Below, piece by piece: positions 26,257 through 44,162 of a DNA stretch of 64,000 nt (position 1 is the stretch's first letter; each line of letters opens with the position of its first letter). This stretch comes from Ficedula albicollis. Lineage: Eukaryota > Chordata > Aves > Passeriformes > Muscicapidae. The notes below the pieces were generated by a model. It saw only the letters and a list, made by a program, of their open reading frames with translations. It had not been told where the DNA came from and did not search any database. Both the position numbers and the translations under genes were made by a program. Location of the stretch: assembly GCF_000247815.1 (NCBI RefSeq), contig NC_021686.1:8121512-8185511 (forward strand). The letters are read 5' to 3'.

Positions 26257-26847
26257 CTGGGAGGAAAATAAAGGACAAAGATTATAAACTTGCATCAAAT
26301 GTTGGCAAGGCAGCCCTGCTCTTCCCATTCCAAGTGCCAGCTGGCTCCGGAGGTGCTGCTAATGGACTGGAGGCAACTGCCACTGACTCGTGGGGACCTT
26401 TCCAGCAAGCACCAGGATCCTGCTTTATTCCTCTTCATCCATGTTGCCATAACAATGAAAAAGCAATGCACCGGCTTGGCTGGGGATTTACTGTTTTTCA
26501 ATAACTCAGCCTCAGCATGGAAAACTCCAGGTGAAATTGGTAGGTATGAACCAACAGAAGGGCTGGACACTGCCCAGCTTCCATGCAGAGCAGGAGAAAC
26601 CACCCATGATTCCATCTATATTAAGCCTACGCAGGAACCATCTCTTGTGCTCTGGTGCCAGCCCTCTCCTCACAATCCCAGGCATTCAAGAGCTTTCTTA
26701 AAAGCAAGGGAAGATTTTTGCCCAGCAGCAGAGGGTGCAGATCCAGCAGAGCCCAGTTTATCCCAGTTTATCCCTTGTGCAGGCACTGGGCAAGCTCCTG
26801 AGCTCCAGCAAGGGTCAACAGGAGTTAGAGCCAAACAAGCCCAAATC
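26257..26847. other. Intron 3 sequence without recognised gene
   Basis: No exon or clear repeat is recognised between the exon 4 acceptor and the CR1 fragment. Confidence 0.5.
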
Positions 26848-27030
26848 ATGGAATCCCAGACTGGTTTGGGTTGGAAAGGATCTTAAATCCCATCTTGTTC
26901 CACCCCTGCCATGAGCAGGGACACCTTCCACTGTCCCAGGCTGCTCCCAGCCCTGTCCAACCTGGCCTGGGACACTGCCAGGGATCCAGGGACAGCCACA
27001 GCTGCTCTGAGCACCTGTGCCAGAAAAAAC
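26848..27030 (-). mobile_element. CR1 LINE 3'-end fragment
   Basis: Antisense CR1: ATGGAATCCCAGACTGGTTT, GGGTTGGAAAGGATCTTAAA, CCTGCCATGAGCAGGGACAC, CTTCCACTGTCCCAGGCTGC, then TGGGACACTGCCAGGGATCC and AGCTGCTCTGAGCACCTGTG. Confidence 0.9.
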
Positions 27031-30778
<3,748 letters not shown>

Positions 30779-30896
30779 AAAATGAAATGAAATGAAATGA
30801 AATGAAATGAAATAAAATGAAATGAAATAAAATGAAATAAAATAAAAATGAAATAAAATAAAAATGAAATGAAATGAAATAAAATAAAATGAAATA
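30779..30896. repeat. AAATG/AAAAT microsatellite, left part
   Basis: Pentanucleotide repeats of AAATG mixed with AAAAT. The array is cut by a 934-bp poly-G run and resumes at 31831 as (AAAAT)n. Confidence 0.95.
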
Positions 30897-31882
<986 letters not shown>

Positions 31883-31934
31883 TACACAGACAGTGCCCAG
31901 AGGAGGTGACACACAGAGGAAAACAGGTCCTTTT

Positions 31935-32020
31935 TGGGGCCCCAGCAGGGTGTTGGAACTTGGTGGCCTTTAAAGTCCCTGCCAAGCAAAACCAGACTGT
32001 GATTCCCTGGTTCTAAGGTC
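31935..32020 (+). mobile_element. CR1 LINE 3' terminus
   Basis: GTTGGAACTTGGTGGCCTTT, AAAGTCCCTGCCAAGCAAAA and ACTGTGATTCCCTGGTTCTA resemble a sense CR1 tail. Confidence 0.65.
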
Positions 32021-32119
32021 TCATCCTCTGTCAGCCAGCTGCAGAGGGACAGGGGTGACAGTCCCTTCCTGGCTGCTGCTGCCAACACCAAACACAACGC
32101 TCTCTCTTTCCCAGCAGCA

Positions 32120-32470
32120 GAAAAAAGCCAAGCTCAGCCAAAAAATCCAGATGAAATGTGACCTAAAATGGCCCAAACACCACAAAAACTGCACTAAAAA
32201 TGGCTCAAAAAGTCCTAAAACCCCACAAAAAATGGCCCAAAAACTCCTGAAATCCAGACTAAAACACCTAAAATCTGCAAAAATTGCAAGGATTGCTGGG
32301 AAAAGCATCAGGAAAAATCCAGGAAAAATTCAGCATTAAAACCTAGAAAAATCCCTGAAAAATCGCACTAAGAAACACAAAAATCCCCTAAAAATCGCAC
32401 TGAAAATGGCCCAAAAAGTCCTAAAACCTGCCCTGGAACGCCACAAACCTGCCAAAATCCCAGGCATTAT
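32120..32470. repeat. Degenerate A-rich tandem repeat
   Basis: Irregular copies of AAAAATGGCCCAAAAAGTCC, CTAAAACCCCACAAAAA and CTAAAAATCGCACT-like blocks, strongly A- and C-rich on the plus strand. The period is irregular. Confidence 0.7.
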
Positions 32471-33079
32471 TGGGAAAAACTGCCCCAGAGCAGTGTTTGC
32501 ATCTCAGCATCCTCCAGACACGTTTGGTAACTCTCCCATGCCTTGGGAGTCCTTACGGGGCTGCCACCGCACCTCCCCTGCGGCCCCCAGGTGTGGCACA
32601 GCACAGGGACCCCCAGCCACCTGCAGGGCCTCCGGCGGTGCCAGCCAGGTGGGCACAGCTGCGGCACCCTCCTCCTCATCCTCCCGCAGAGGCAGGAGCC
32701 CAGCTCAGCCCCCGGCGGGGAGGCAGACAGGGCTGCAGCCCCCCTTCAGCCCCGAGCGGGGAACAGAGGCTGCCCCAGCTCCCCGAGCTGCTCCAGGCTG
32801 GGCTCTGGCAGGGCAGCAGGGCAGAGACATCTTCATCCCACGGGAACTGGGCACCGGCCCCGCCAGCAGGTGCCCTGGCGCCAGGGGCAGATGGCACAGC
32901 ACGGGACAAGGAGAAGTTAATTAGCAGGAGAACAGAAAGCAGCGGGCTGCAGGGAGGACGGGAGGATTCGCCAAAGTTCCAGCCAGGGCGGCCCAGAAGA
33001 ACAGGAGCTGTGAGCAGGGGTCAGGGAATTGCAGAACCTGGTGAGAGGGGACTGGGGACACGGCAGGGAGCCCTTTCCA
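32471..33079. other. GC-rich intron 3 stretch
   Basis: GC-rich, with CpGs more frequent than in neighbouring intron (for example CCGGCGGTGCC and CCCCGGCGGGG). No exon recognised. Confidence 0.45.
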
Positions 33080-35017
<1,938 letters not shown>

Positions 35018-35075
35018 AAAAATTCACACCTGTAACCCACCAAGCCTGGCCTGGGGTGCAGCATTTCCCAACGCC

Positions 35076-35360
35076 AAAAAAACTAAAAACAAACTAAATA
35101 AAACAAACTGCAACCCACAAATAGATCTCTTCTAAATTTATTCTCTCTTCAAAACAACAAAAAATTTTACTATTTAATATTATTCATTTTTATACTAAAA
35201 AGTAATTTACCTATTAAATAAACAGGTTTTTTCCCACTTCTCTAAAAAAAAAAAATATTTCCCCAAAGCAATAAAAACAAAACTATTTAAATCTATTTCC
35301 TAAAAAAAAAAAAAAAACCCATTCAAAAGTTTTCTCCCAAATTTACCCTAAACCAAAACA
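35076..35360. other. G-depleted AT-rich segment
   Basis: About 285 bp with only about ten G on the plus strand, although C remains common. It includes runs of 12 and 16 A. No gene or named repeat was recognised. It is flanked on the left by the 1006-bp poly-G run. See findings. Confidence 0.7.
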
Positions 35361-35702
35361 ACCAGCAGGCCCAGCCACAGCTTCATTCCCTGCTGCAAGA
35401 AGCAATTAATCTTTCATTTTTTCCCTGCTTGGAGACAGCACCATGTGTAATTAGCCCTCTGTCCCAGTGGAAGCTCCTGCTCAGCAGCCTTGGCAAGGTT
35501 AAACCCAGCCAGGCTCTCAAGGAGCTTCCAACACAGGCAGAGCAGAGAGAAACACCCCAGAGTGGGGGCACCCAGCAGTGACAGAATCTGGCATTTCCCT
35601 GGGCTTCCCAGGGGTTCTGCCCTGCTCCCCAAGTGTGCAGCACCAGCTCCCCTCCAGCTCTCTCTGCTGCACCAACCTCCACCCCTGCAGCACCCCTGCA
35701 CT

Positions 35703-36590
35703 TCAGCTGCAGGGCTCGAGCTCAGTAATCAGAATTACCCACTTATTAAAATGGAAATATTCAGCCAGAGCATCCCCTGCAGCACCCCAGAGCAGAGTTC
35801 CACACCAGCTGCAGGGCTCTAGCTCAGTAATCAGAATTACCCACTTATTAAAATGGAAATATTCAGCCAGAGCATCCCCTGCAGCACCCCAGAGCAGAGT
35901 TCCACACCAGCTGCAGGGCTCTAGCTCAGTAATCAGAATTACCCACTTATTAAAATGGAAATATTCAGCCAGAGCATCCCCTGCAGCACCCCAGAGCAGA
36001 GTTCCACACCAGCTGCAGGGCTCTAGCTCAGTAATCAGAATTACCCACTTATTAAAATGGAAATATTCAGCCAGAGCATCCCCTGCAGCACCCCAGAGCA
36101 GAGTTCCACACCAGCTGCAGGGCTCTAGCTCAGTAATCAGAATTACCCACTTATTAAAATGGAAATATTCAGCCAGAGCATCCCCTGCAGCACCCCAGAG
36201 CAGAGTTCCACACCAGCTGCAGGGCTCTAGCTCAGTAATCAGAATTACCCACTTATTAAAATGGAAATATTCAGCCAGAGCATCCCCTGCAGCACCCCAG
36301 AGCAGAGTTCCACACCAGCTGCAGGGCTCTAGCTCAGTAATCAGAATTACCCACTTATTAAAATGGAAATATTCAGCCAGAGCATCCCCTGCAGCACCCC
36401 AGAGCAGAGTTCCACACCAGCTGCAGGGCTCTAGCTCAGTAATCAGAATTACCCACTTGCTCAAATGGAAATATTCAGCCAGAGCATCCCCTGCAGCACC
36501 CCAGAGCAGAGTTCCACACCAGCTGCAGGGTTCTAGCTCAGTAATCAGAATTACCCACTTATTAAAATGGAAATATTCAGCCAGGCCATA
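35703..36590. repeat. 102-bp tandem repeat, about 8.7 copies
   Basis: Each unit runs CAGCTGCAGGGCTCTAGCTC, AGTAATCAGAATTACCCACT, TATTAAAATGGAAATATTCA, GCCAGAGCATCCCCTGCAGC, then ACCCCAGAGCAGAGTTCCAC. Inner copies are nearly identical. The first has CTCGAG for CTCTAG, and the eighth has TTGCTCAAATGG for TTATTAAAATGG. The 34-codon period keeps frames open on both strands, but there is no gene evidence. Confidence 0.95.
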
Positions 36591-36769
36591 AGCACTGCAC
36601 AGGTACAAAACGGTTTTCTCCTCAATCCTCCAGCACCAGGAAAACACAGAGATCAAGGAGCAAAGTTAGGAGATATTTTTCTTTTAACACATTTTTTACC
36701 CTGGGCTCCAGGTCTAGGGCACAGGAAAGAGCAGCTCTGGGATCCCAGCTGGCCACTCACAGCCATAGG

Positions 36770-36900
36770 GCCAGTGCCACCAGTGCCACCAGTGCCACCA
36801 GTGCCACCAGGGCCACCTGGCTGGGGGGAGCTGGGGCCAGCCAGGTCCCACCTGGGACCTGTCTGGGGGGAGCTGGGGCCAGCCAGGTCCCACCTGGGCA
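36770..36900. repeat. Short GC-rich minisatellites
   Basis: (AGTGCCACC) repeated about five times at 36772-36815. It is followed by an imperfect duplication of GGGGGGAGCTGGGGCCAGCC and AGGTCCCACCTGGG at 36822-36900. Confidence 0.85.
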
Positions 36901-38349
36901 CGCACAAGGAGCTCAGTGCCTGTCAGGACACAGAGATCTGGGTGGGTGACATTAACCTGCCGTGGGTCCCAGCACTGGGACACGCCACGGGGACTCAGTG
37001 CCACTGCCTGTGTGTGTGACAGAGGTGACAGAGGACAGACAGACAGGGAGAGTGTCAGGGCTCCCCGGGGGGAGCTCAGCTGGCAGTGCCACATCGTGTC
37101 CCAGCAGAGGGCTGTGACACCACCACGGAGTGTGGGGACGGGGCTCTGCCACATCCCCACGTCCCACAGAGGGTCCCACTGCGCTGCCTGGGGGCCAGCT
37201 CAGCCCTCAGGGCCCCCCGCCACCATCCCCTCACTGCCTGTTGCCTTCTCAGCTCTCCTTGCCCCGTTCCACAGCAGCAGGGAGTGAACTGCCTGGAAGA
37301 AAGGCTGAGATGGGAATGTGAGCGGCTCAAATCCATCGCTTCCCCCTCCTGCAGCGCCATCCCCCTGCTGCAGGCTGGGCACTGGCACATGCTGTGCCCA
37401 CACACAGACCCTGCTCCCAGCACAGACCCGCAGAGCCACGGGCACTGGAGAGGGAAGGGGGACAGAGGGATGCTCCGGGTGTCCCACCGAGCCTCACCTC
37501 ACTCCCTCACTCCAGCAGCTCCTGCCCACGCCTCCACCACAGCCCCTGCCTGTCCCTGGCACAGGAAGCCCCCAGGGGCTCGTGTTTGTGGGTGCCAGCA
37601 GTGCCACCCTGCCACCTCCTCCTGGGCTCCCGCTGCTGCTGCTGCGCAGGCACGGCGCTGCAGGAGGGGGAACAGCCACCACCAGGGCCAGGACAAACCT
37701 CACCGACCCCAGGAGCCCCATCCCCGCAAACCCCCTCTCCCCCTGGCACAGGGCACGGGGCGCAGCCCCAGTTTGGGAGGGTGGCCACAGCTCGTGTTTA
37801 GCCTCCACCCCCCGCAGCCTGTTACCCGCCTGCTCCCACCACTTCTATTTTTAAGGGTGAGAGCTGTGGTGCTCTGTCGTTTCCCCAATTCGAGCTCCTC
37901 TCTCCCAGCAGTTCCCCAAATTAGGCAGTTTCCACGGTAAAACACAGAACCTGCCAGACAGACCTGAGTGGTGCTGGCAGAGCCCAGCTCTGCTGCCCCC
38001 AAGCCATGGGATGCACTGGGAAACAAAATCCTGGGGAAGCAAGGATGGGGACTCAGCCCCAAAGGGAAATCTCTGCCTCCCCATGTGGGGAGCACAGGTT
38101 ATTGGGTGGTTTGAGTGTTTTAAGTATCCCAGAAACCTACGAGAGTCCCCACAGCCACAGAATCCCAGCCCCTGAAGGGATCTAACAGCACATGGCACAG
38201 GGGGATGTGGGGCAGTGGTGGCCTTGGAACTGCTGGGGAATGGCTGGACCTGAGGCTTTCCCAACCTAACCCATGGCATAAATTAGAGATGGCTGTGAAA
38301 CCCCCCCCCAGGAGTGAGGAGCACCTGCAGGTGCTGTCCCCATACTCAC
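36901..38349. other. Intron 3 sequence without recognised gene
   Basis: GC-rich intron next to the exon 3 donor. No exon is recognised. A possible diverged antisense CR1 tail (CAGAATCCCAGCCCCTGAAG) is at about 38155-38190. Confidence 0.45.
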
Positions 38350-38432
38350 ATCCGAGGCAGGGCCCTTGTCAGCACCGGGGCACGAGAAGGTGACGAACTC
38401 ATGGCAGCGCTTGTGCACCACAAAGCAGCAAA
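38350..38432 (-). CDS. PRKCB: PRKCB exon 3: C-terminal half of the C1A domain
   Basis: This 83-bp exon encodes [14 protein letters not shown] followed by [14 protein letters not shown], about residues 69-96 in human numbering. It supplies the last four zinc ligands of the first diacylglycerol/phorbol-ester-binding finger (Cys70, His75, Cys78, Cys86). On the transcript strand the acceptor is TTTTGCAG/TTTGCTGC and the donor is TCGGAT/GTGAGT. The first codon (Val) is split, so exon 2 should end in phase 1. The acceptor and the first few exon bases are tandemly duplicated just upstream with a 39-bp period. The inner copy is taken as authentic because it gives the 83-bp length expected of the family. 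Exon 2, which carries Cys67, was not located. Confidence 0.95.
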
Positions 38433-38501
38433 CTGCAAAAGAACACAGGGGCAGGGTCACAGAGCAGCAAACTGCAAAGAGAGCACAGGGGCAGGGTCAG
38501 C
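38424..38501 (-). repeat. 39-bp tandem duplication of the exon 3 splice acceptor
   Basis: A 39-bp unit beginning AGCAGCAAACTGCAAA on the plus strand occurs at 38424-38462 and, with about two to three differences, at 38463-38501. Each copy contains, on the transcript strand, a pyrimidine tract, TTTGCAG and the first exon bases TTTGCTGCT. The exon therefore has two candidate acceptors 39 nt apart. Confidence 0.93.
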
Positions 38502-40104
38502 CTGAGACTGGCACCACGAGGTCCCAGCACAAACCACTCCTGTGTCAGACCCCTGAGCACCCCCAGGAGGTTTTTAGAACAAACCCGTGGCAGATTTTTA
38601 AACCTTATGGAATATCCCCAAGCAGAGCAGGCATTTTGTGGTAAAACTCAGCAGAACAAAGTGCTGAGTGAACGTCAGAGGAGGGCTGGGAACAATCCTG
38701 CTCCTCTGAGCTCATTGTCACTCGTGGCACACGCTCTGAGGTCAGGGAATAAAAAGAGGGAGAATCTGGCGTTTGCAGGGATCTGAGCTGAAAAGTGCAT
38801 GTGGCCAAAAATGGAAGATTGTACCCAAGGGAACAGGTGGGCAATTTTCCTCCCACAGCTCTGCTTTTCTTCAGCATCTCCCCAGCCTCCGTTTGCCAGA
38901 CCAGAAGACACGCACGTCTTCCTCCCCTCACGCACGTCAGAGACAGCCCTGCCCTTCTGGGAACAGCACAGGAATCAATCCTGACGTGCCACTGCCCAGA
39001 CTGCCAGGCAGGAGCATCCAGAGCTAAACCCCCACTCCCTAAACCTCCAAACCCTGTCAGCACTGCCTGCCTGCAGCTGCCAGCACTGTCTCTGCAGTTC
39101 GTATTTCAAGGCTGTATTTCAAGCTCTGTATTTCAAGGCTGATTTTTTCCTCCAAAAGCCAAATATCCCCTCACCTTCAGTGACAGAGCTTAAAGGATCA
39201 TTTGTCACTGTAGGTAACTTCAAGTGATGGCCCAGATCCTCTGCAAGGGTCTCAGCCCCTCTGAGCCTGCAGCTGGAGGTGGCAGCACTGCTGGGGCTGC
39301 CCAGAACAGAGGCAGCACCTGGCAGCCCATGTCACCTCTGTCACCTCCTGGGTGCCAGCCTGGCCTGGGCACCACCCTCTGCACCCACCCACAGCCAGGG
39401 ATGCTCAGCTGCATCCCTGCCCCGTCCCACACGGTGACACCTCAGCTCCAAGGGAGCCCAGGCAGGAGAGGAGCCAAGGGAACAATCCTGATCCCGAGGG
39501 GAGGCTGGGCACCCCCTCTGCTCTGCCTCAGGGCTCTGCCATCCACCACAGTGAGGAGCAGGGACTGAGGTTTGGAGACACAGCACAGGAACCAAACTGA
39601 GCTGAGCAGGAACAGCAGGTTCCAGTTGCAGCAACGTGGGACTTTTCCTAAGGAACAAGGAAAAACCAAGTGACACTGGCCATGAACCTCACAATCTCCT
39701 CTTTGTGCCCTGCTACATCCAGCTGTAAATTCATTTTCCTTTTCACATTTTCCATTGTGAACAAAAACAAACCCAGAAGGTTTTAAGAGGCAGAACAGCT
39801 GCCAAGAGCTCTCTCCTCGCAGGACCTCTCACTTGCTTTTCTGAGTCAAACAAACAAACATTTTCTTGAAAGCATTGCTCACCATTTCTGTCATTTGTAT
39901 ATGGAGACAGAAGCATCTGGGAAGCAGGAAGGAAGAAATTAGAACTCTATTAGCAGGGATTTCTCCTGAAGTGTGTGTACAAACGCAGAGAGCTCCGTGA
40001 CACCCCGAGCACAGGCGCTGCTGCCAGGGGCTGGGAGCTCCCCAGAGGAGCTGGGATCATCCCAGCCCAGAGAGGGAAGGAGAGTGCCACCAGGCTGAAC
40101 TTCC
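38502..40104. other. Upstream intron sequence without recognised gene
   Basis: This should be PRKCB intron 2. The 32-bp exon 2 was looked for by its expected GFGKQGFQCQ coding and not found. No mobile element recognised. Confidence 0.5.
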
Positions 40105-40143
40105 CATGGAATGCTTGGGGTGGGAAGGGACCTTAGAGGCCAT
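40105..40143 (-). mobile_element. CR1 3' terminus, short inverted piece
   Basis: CATGGAATGCTTGGGGTGGG and AAGGGACCTTAGAGGCCATC read as an antisense CR1 tail, immediately followed by a sense CR1 fragment. Confidence 0.7.
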
Positions 40144-40292
40144 CCCTGGAAATGCCCAAGGCCAGGCTGGGCAGGGCTTGGAACAACCTGGGACGGTGGG
40201 AGGTGTCCCTGCCACGGCAGGGTGGCACTGGATGGGCTTCAATGTCCCTTCCCAGCCAAAGCATTCCAGGATTCTGTGATTCTAATCTATAA
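40144..40292 (+). mobile_element. CR1 LINE 3'-end fragment
   Basis: Sense CR1: CCCTGGAAATGCCCAAGGCC, AGGCTGGGCAGGGCTTGGAA, GGGAGGTGTCCCTGCCACGG, TCCCTTCCCAGCCAAAGCAT, then the tail AGGATTCTGTGATTCT. Confidence 0.88.
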
Positions 40293-42651
40293 TCCACTGG
40301 AATCTGGGCAAGCAGAACACTTCCCCACACATCCAAGGCAAACCAGAGCTTTGCACCCACTGCTCCCAAGGCAGCTCCAAAGCCCCAGCAGGAGCCACTG
40401 GGACACCTCCCACGTGCTCAGGTGAGTGCTCCATCCGTGCAAGAGGGAAACTGGGCTGACAGAATGGCCCAGGAGCAGGAGCTCCTGTCAGTGATCCTGA
40501 CTCAGCTCCTGAACCTGCCTGCCCATTGCACGAGAGGAGGCTGCAGAGATCTTCCTGCTGCCTGCCCTCCTGCTGCCATCACACTTCAGCAGTTTCAGCC
40601 CATGTCTCTGTCAGTTTAGAAACCCCAGCACGAGCAGCAGCTTTCCCAGGTTGCTAATTAGACAGTTAATTTGTAAATCTTATTATTTGGGTAATAAAGT
40701 TATCAAATCCCACTGGTTGGCTACAAACATCCCAAGCCATTTGTACACAACAAGAATGAAAGATTAACCTTTCCCATTCCTTACTGCATGATGCAGGAGG
40801 TGCTTCCTGGCACCAAACTCTCCTTCACAGGTCCATCACAGGGCTCTGGGAACCCATCCCTGTCCTGGGAGAAGGGAAGAATAAAACTCATGGGAGGCAA
40901 GAGGCAGATCCCTGAGCCCAGCAGCTCTCCACAGCCTTGGGAGATTTGCTGGAATGAACACTTCTCACAGCAGCCCCAGCACAGTGTCTCAGATCTGAAA
41001 AGATTTGCACCAAAACATCAGGGAGAGATCACACAGCTCTGTTCCCTGGGATCTTGATAGTCCTGGGAAGGAAAATCTCCTGCAAGGTTGGGATTGAGAG
41101 CTAAGAAACCACAACAGCAGCAGGGCATTCTCAAACCTAGGAAATGACTTATTGTGGAGGATGAAAAGGGAGAAAATGCTAGAAAATGCTAACACAGTAT
41201 TGCTTAAATATATATATATATACACACACAGAGAAAGGCGTCTTGGCTTAAACCACTGCTCAAAAACCCTCCAGAAAAACCATAAAGCAGTTTCCCTGCT
41301 GATTCCCTGCTGATTCCAGAAGCTGCCAATCAGAAGAACCACCCCAGAACGTGTTGCAGGCGTTGGAAGGCTGCAGAACACACATCTGGCTGCAGCTGCA
41401 GCACGGCAGGGCTGTCCTGGCTCGGCAGAGCATCCCCAGCTCCAGCTGCTGAGGGCTCAGGGTGCTCCCTGGGATGCAGAGGGACAGGCTGAGGAACTGC
41501 AGCTCCTGGGGGAGCTGCCTGCAGGGTTTGGAGGATGCTGCAAATCCCTGCAGCAGCAGAAGCTGCGGCTGGGGCAGGGGCTGATCCCAGGAGCGGCGCT
41601 CCCAGCCCAGCCCTGCACATGCTCCCAGCTCCTGCAGGATATTCCCTCCTCTCTCCTGCAGGATATTCCCTCCTCTCTCTCCTGCACACTGTGAACCAGC
41701 TCAGGAGTGTTTCCCTGCCATCCCTCACCTCACCTCACATGCTCCCTCTCCCCTCTCACACTCAGGCACTTTGCCCAAAGACATCACCATGCCCAAAGAT
41801 TTCCTTAAACAGGCACCAGGCTGCCCCGGGAGCCAACACAAGCACAGGCATTCCCAGGAATTTGAAAGCCCAGAAAGGCTCAAGCCAGGGTTTCACTGGC
41901 AAACTCCTGAGACTGCTGAGCCCATCCTGATGCCACAATCCCGTGGCACCCCTGGCACATGGAGGGGGAGCAGGGCTGGCTCAGGGTGTCCCTGCTCACA
42001 CCCAGCCTGGCACATGAGATGGGATTGACCCCCTCTCCCACACAGAGCATCCTCAGCTGCAGGAAGGCACCCAGCCCTCCCAGAGCATCACCAACCATCC
42101 CTGCAGGATGAGCCCTGCCTGCCACTCCATCTCCATTTGTTGCTCTAATTTCATTGCACGAACTCCTTGTCCCAATGTTCCGAAGGAGGGAATAATCAAT
42201 TTTCCCAAATGAATAATTCAGGGACGTCACCTCTGAGTCCAGCCCTTCTCAGAACACACATTCCCACCAAAGGGAAGCTTTTGTTCCCCTCTGTCAGGCC
42301 AGGGAGAGGTCTGAGAAGCACCAGGAACAGTCTTGAATACAGCATGTCAAGTAAGGGAGACAGATGGAGAGTTAACAGAGACAGAAGAAGGTTCAAGCAA
42401 GACTCATCTACAAATCAAAGCCAGGGAGGAGTTCAAGCATCCCCAGGGAGCTGACGGAGCTGAGCTTTGGCAGATGGCTCCAATATCAGGGAAGCTCAAA
42501 GATTATTTCAAGCATATCTCAGTGTGTAGCTGCTCCCCTCCAACCTGTGGATATTCTCATTTGGATAACGTCTCCACTTCCCAAGGAACAACAGCTTCAG
42601 GAAACAGCTTGGAATTCAGATTAGCAAAACTGAAGGAAACAAAATAACACC

Positions 42652-42652
<1 letters not shown>
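40293..42652. other. Intron sequence without recognised gene
   Basis: No exon seen. Small repeats are present: a dinucleotide tract (ATATATATATATACACACAC) at about 41210-41231, and a direct duplication of CTGCAGGATATTCCCTCCTC at 41630-41678. Confidence 0.5.
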
Positions 42653-42683
<31 letters not shown>

Positions 42684-42745
42684 GGGGGGGGGGAAAAAAA
42701 AAAACCAAAAAAAAAAAAAAAAAAAAAAAAGAGAGAGAGAAAGAC
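42653..42745. repeat. Poly-A / poly-G / poly-A tract
   Basis: About 23 A, then 18 G (42676-42693), then A-rich sequence and a short GAGAGAGA. Pure G inside poly-A again suggests a filled-in base-call artefact. Confidence 0.9.
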
Positions 42746-43917
42746 TTTTAAAGGGAGCTTTGTGTTGCTCCACCTACACTGGGCAAACCCCCCCAGGTCA
42801 GAGGGACTGAAACGTGCCCCAGCCAGAGCTGCCCACGACTTTCCATTCCATGCTGAAAATCACTCTCACCACATCAAACAGAGGCAGTGAAGCATGGTAA
42901 TCATAAAATAAGGAGAAAGAAGGGCTCCAGGAGGGGAAATCCTGAATTTCTGACAGCGCTTTACAGCTTTTAATCACTTAGAGCACACAGAGAGAGAAGC
43001 TGAGCTAAAATTTTCCCTCTTTGGATTTAATCCCCAGCTTTGGTTAAAAGCTCTCTGGGGTTCTTACAGCACAACAATGTTCAGCTCCTCAGCCTTCAGC
43101 TGCTTTGCCACTGTCAGCTCCAGCGAGACGCTGCAGGCAGCTGCGATGCACACAGGGATTTCGGGACAGCACCAGGAACAGCTCCAGGGATGCCATGGGG
43201 CTGCTGCAGCTCCGGGCTCGTGTCCTTGGCTGCAGAATGAGGACAGGGACACCAGGGGCCCTGGAATGTCCCCATCCAACACCTGTGAGGAGTGTCCAAC
43301 AGCAAGGCAGCCCCAGCGCTGGGGAGGAGGGCAGGGAGGCTGTGCTGAGAGGAACATCTTCAGCATCCCTCTTTTTCTCCACTGAAAGGGGTTGAGTATT
43401 TCGAGCCCAGCCACGTGCTTTTAGGAGGACTTCATGAACAAAACACCCCAAACCGCCTGCAGTTTTCCATGAAATACCATAATGAACTGACAACATCCTC
43501 TGCATGACAATGAACGCGCTGGAGCCAGGCGGGATGAGCAGCATCAATCATCCCCGGCAGCGCGGGGGGAGTGGGTGGCGACGGGGATGGTGACAGCAGC
43601 AGGGCTTGGATGGGGAGAGATCCTCACTGCAACCCCCAGAGCAGGGCAGGGACGGGGGACAGGGCAGGGAGCAGCACCGGCCACGCAGCTGGCCCAGGTT
43701 TGGTGGCTCCGGCCGGCACAGGAACCTGTGCCACAGTGGGACGTGCCAGAGGCTGCTCCTCCACCCAGGGCATGGCACAAGTCCAGCTCCTGCTTCCTCT
43801 CCCAGTTGGGTCAAAAATGCGGCTCGGGAGCAGCGGGCAGAGCATCCCAACGTGCAGAGACACCCTGGGGAACAGCTCCTCCCCTGCCCTGTGCCTGTCC
43901 CCGGCGCCACCACAGAG
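42746..43917. other. Intron sequence without recognised gene
   Basis: No exon, RNA gene or mobile element recognised. 43560-43760 is GC-rich. Confidence 0.45.
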
Positions 43918-44162
43918 CAGGAATTACCACCCAATTTGGGGAGTCCACCAGGAATTATCAGCCAAAAACTGCATTTAGGGGAGTTCAGCAGGAATTATCA
44001 TCCAATCCGGAATTTACCAGAAATTATCACTCATGAATTTAATTTTGGGAGTTTATCGTCCAGGAATTGCATTTGAGGTGTTGGTCAGGAATTAGCATCC
44101 AATCTGGGGAGCTGGTCAGGAATTTTCATCCAGGAATTGCATTTGGGGAGTTCATCAGGAAA
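43918..44162. repeat. Degenerate tandem repeat, roughly 40-bp unit
   Basis: Six to seven diverged copies of a unit like GGGGAGTTCATCAGGAATTA followed by TCATCCAATC or TCCAGGAATTGCATTT. Confidence 0.75.

Noticed and set aside
42653..42745. Poly-A tail of a processed pseudogene
   Set aside because: No upstream gene-like sequence or target-site duplication was recognised, and the A tract is split by 18 G.
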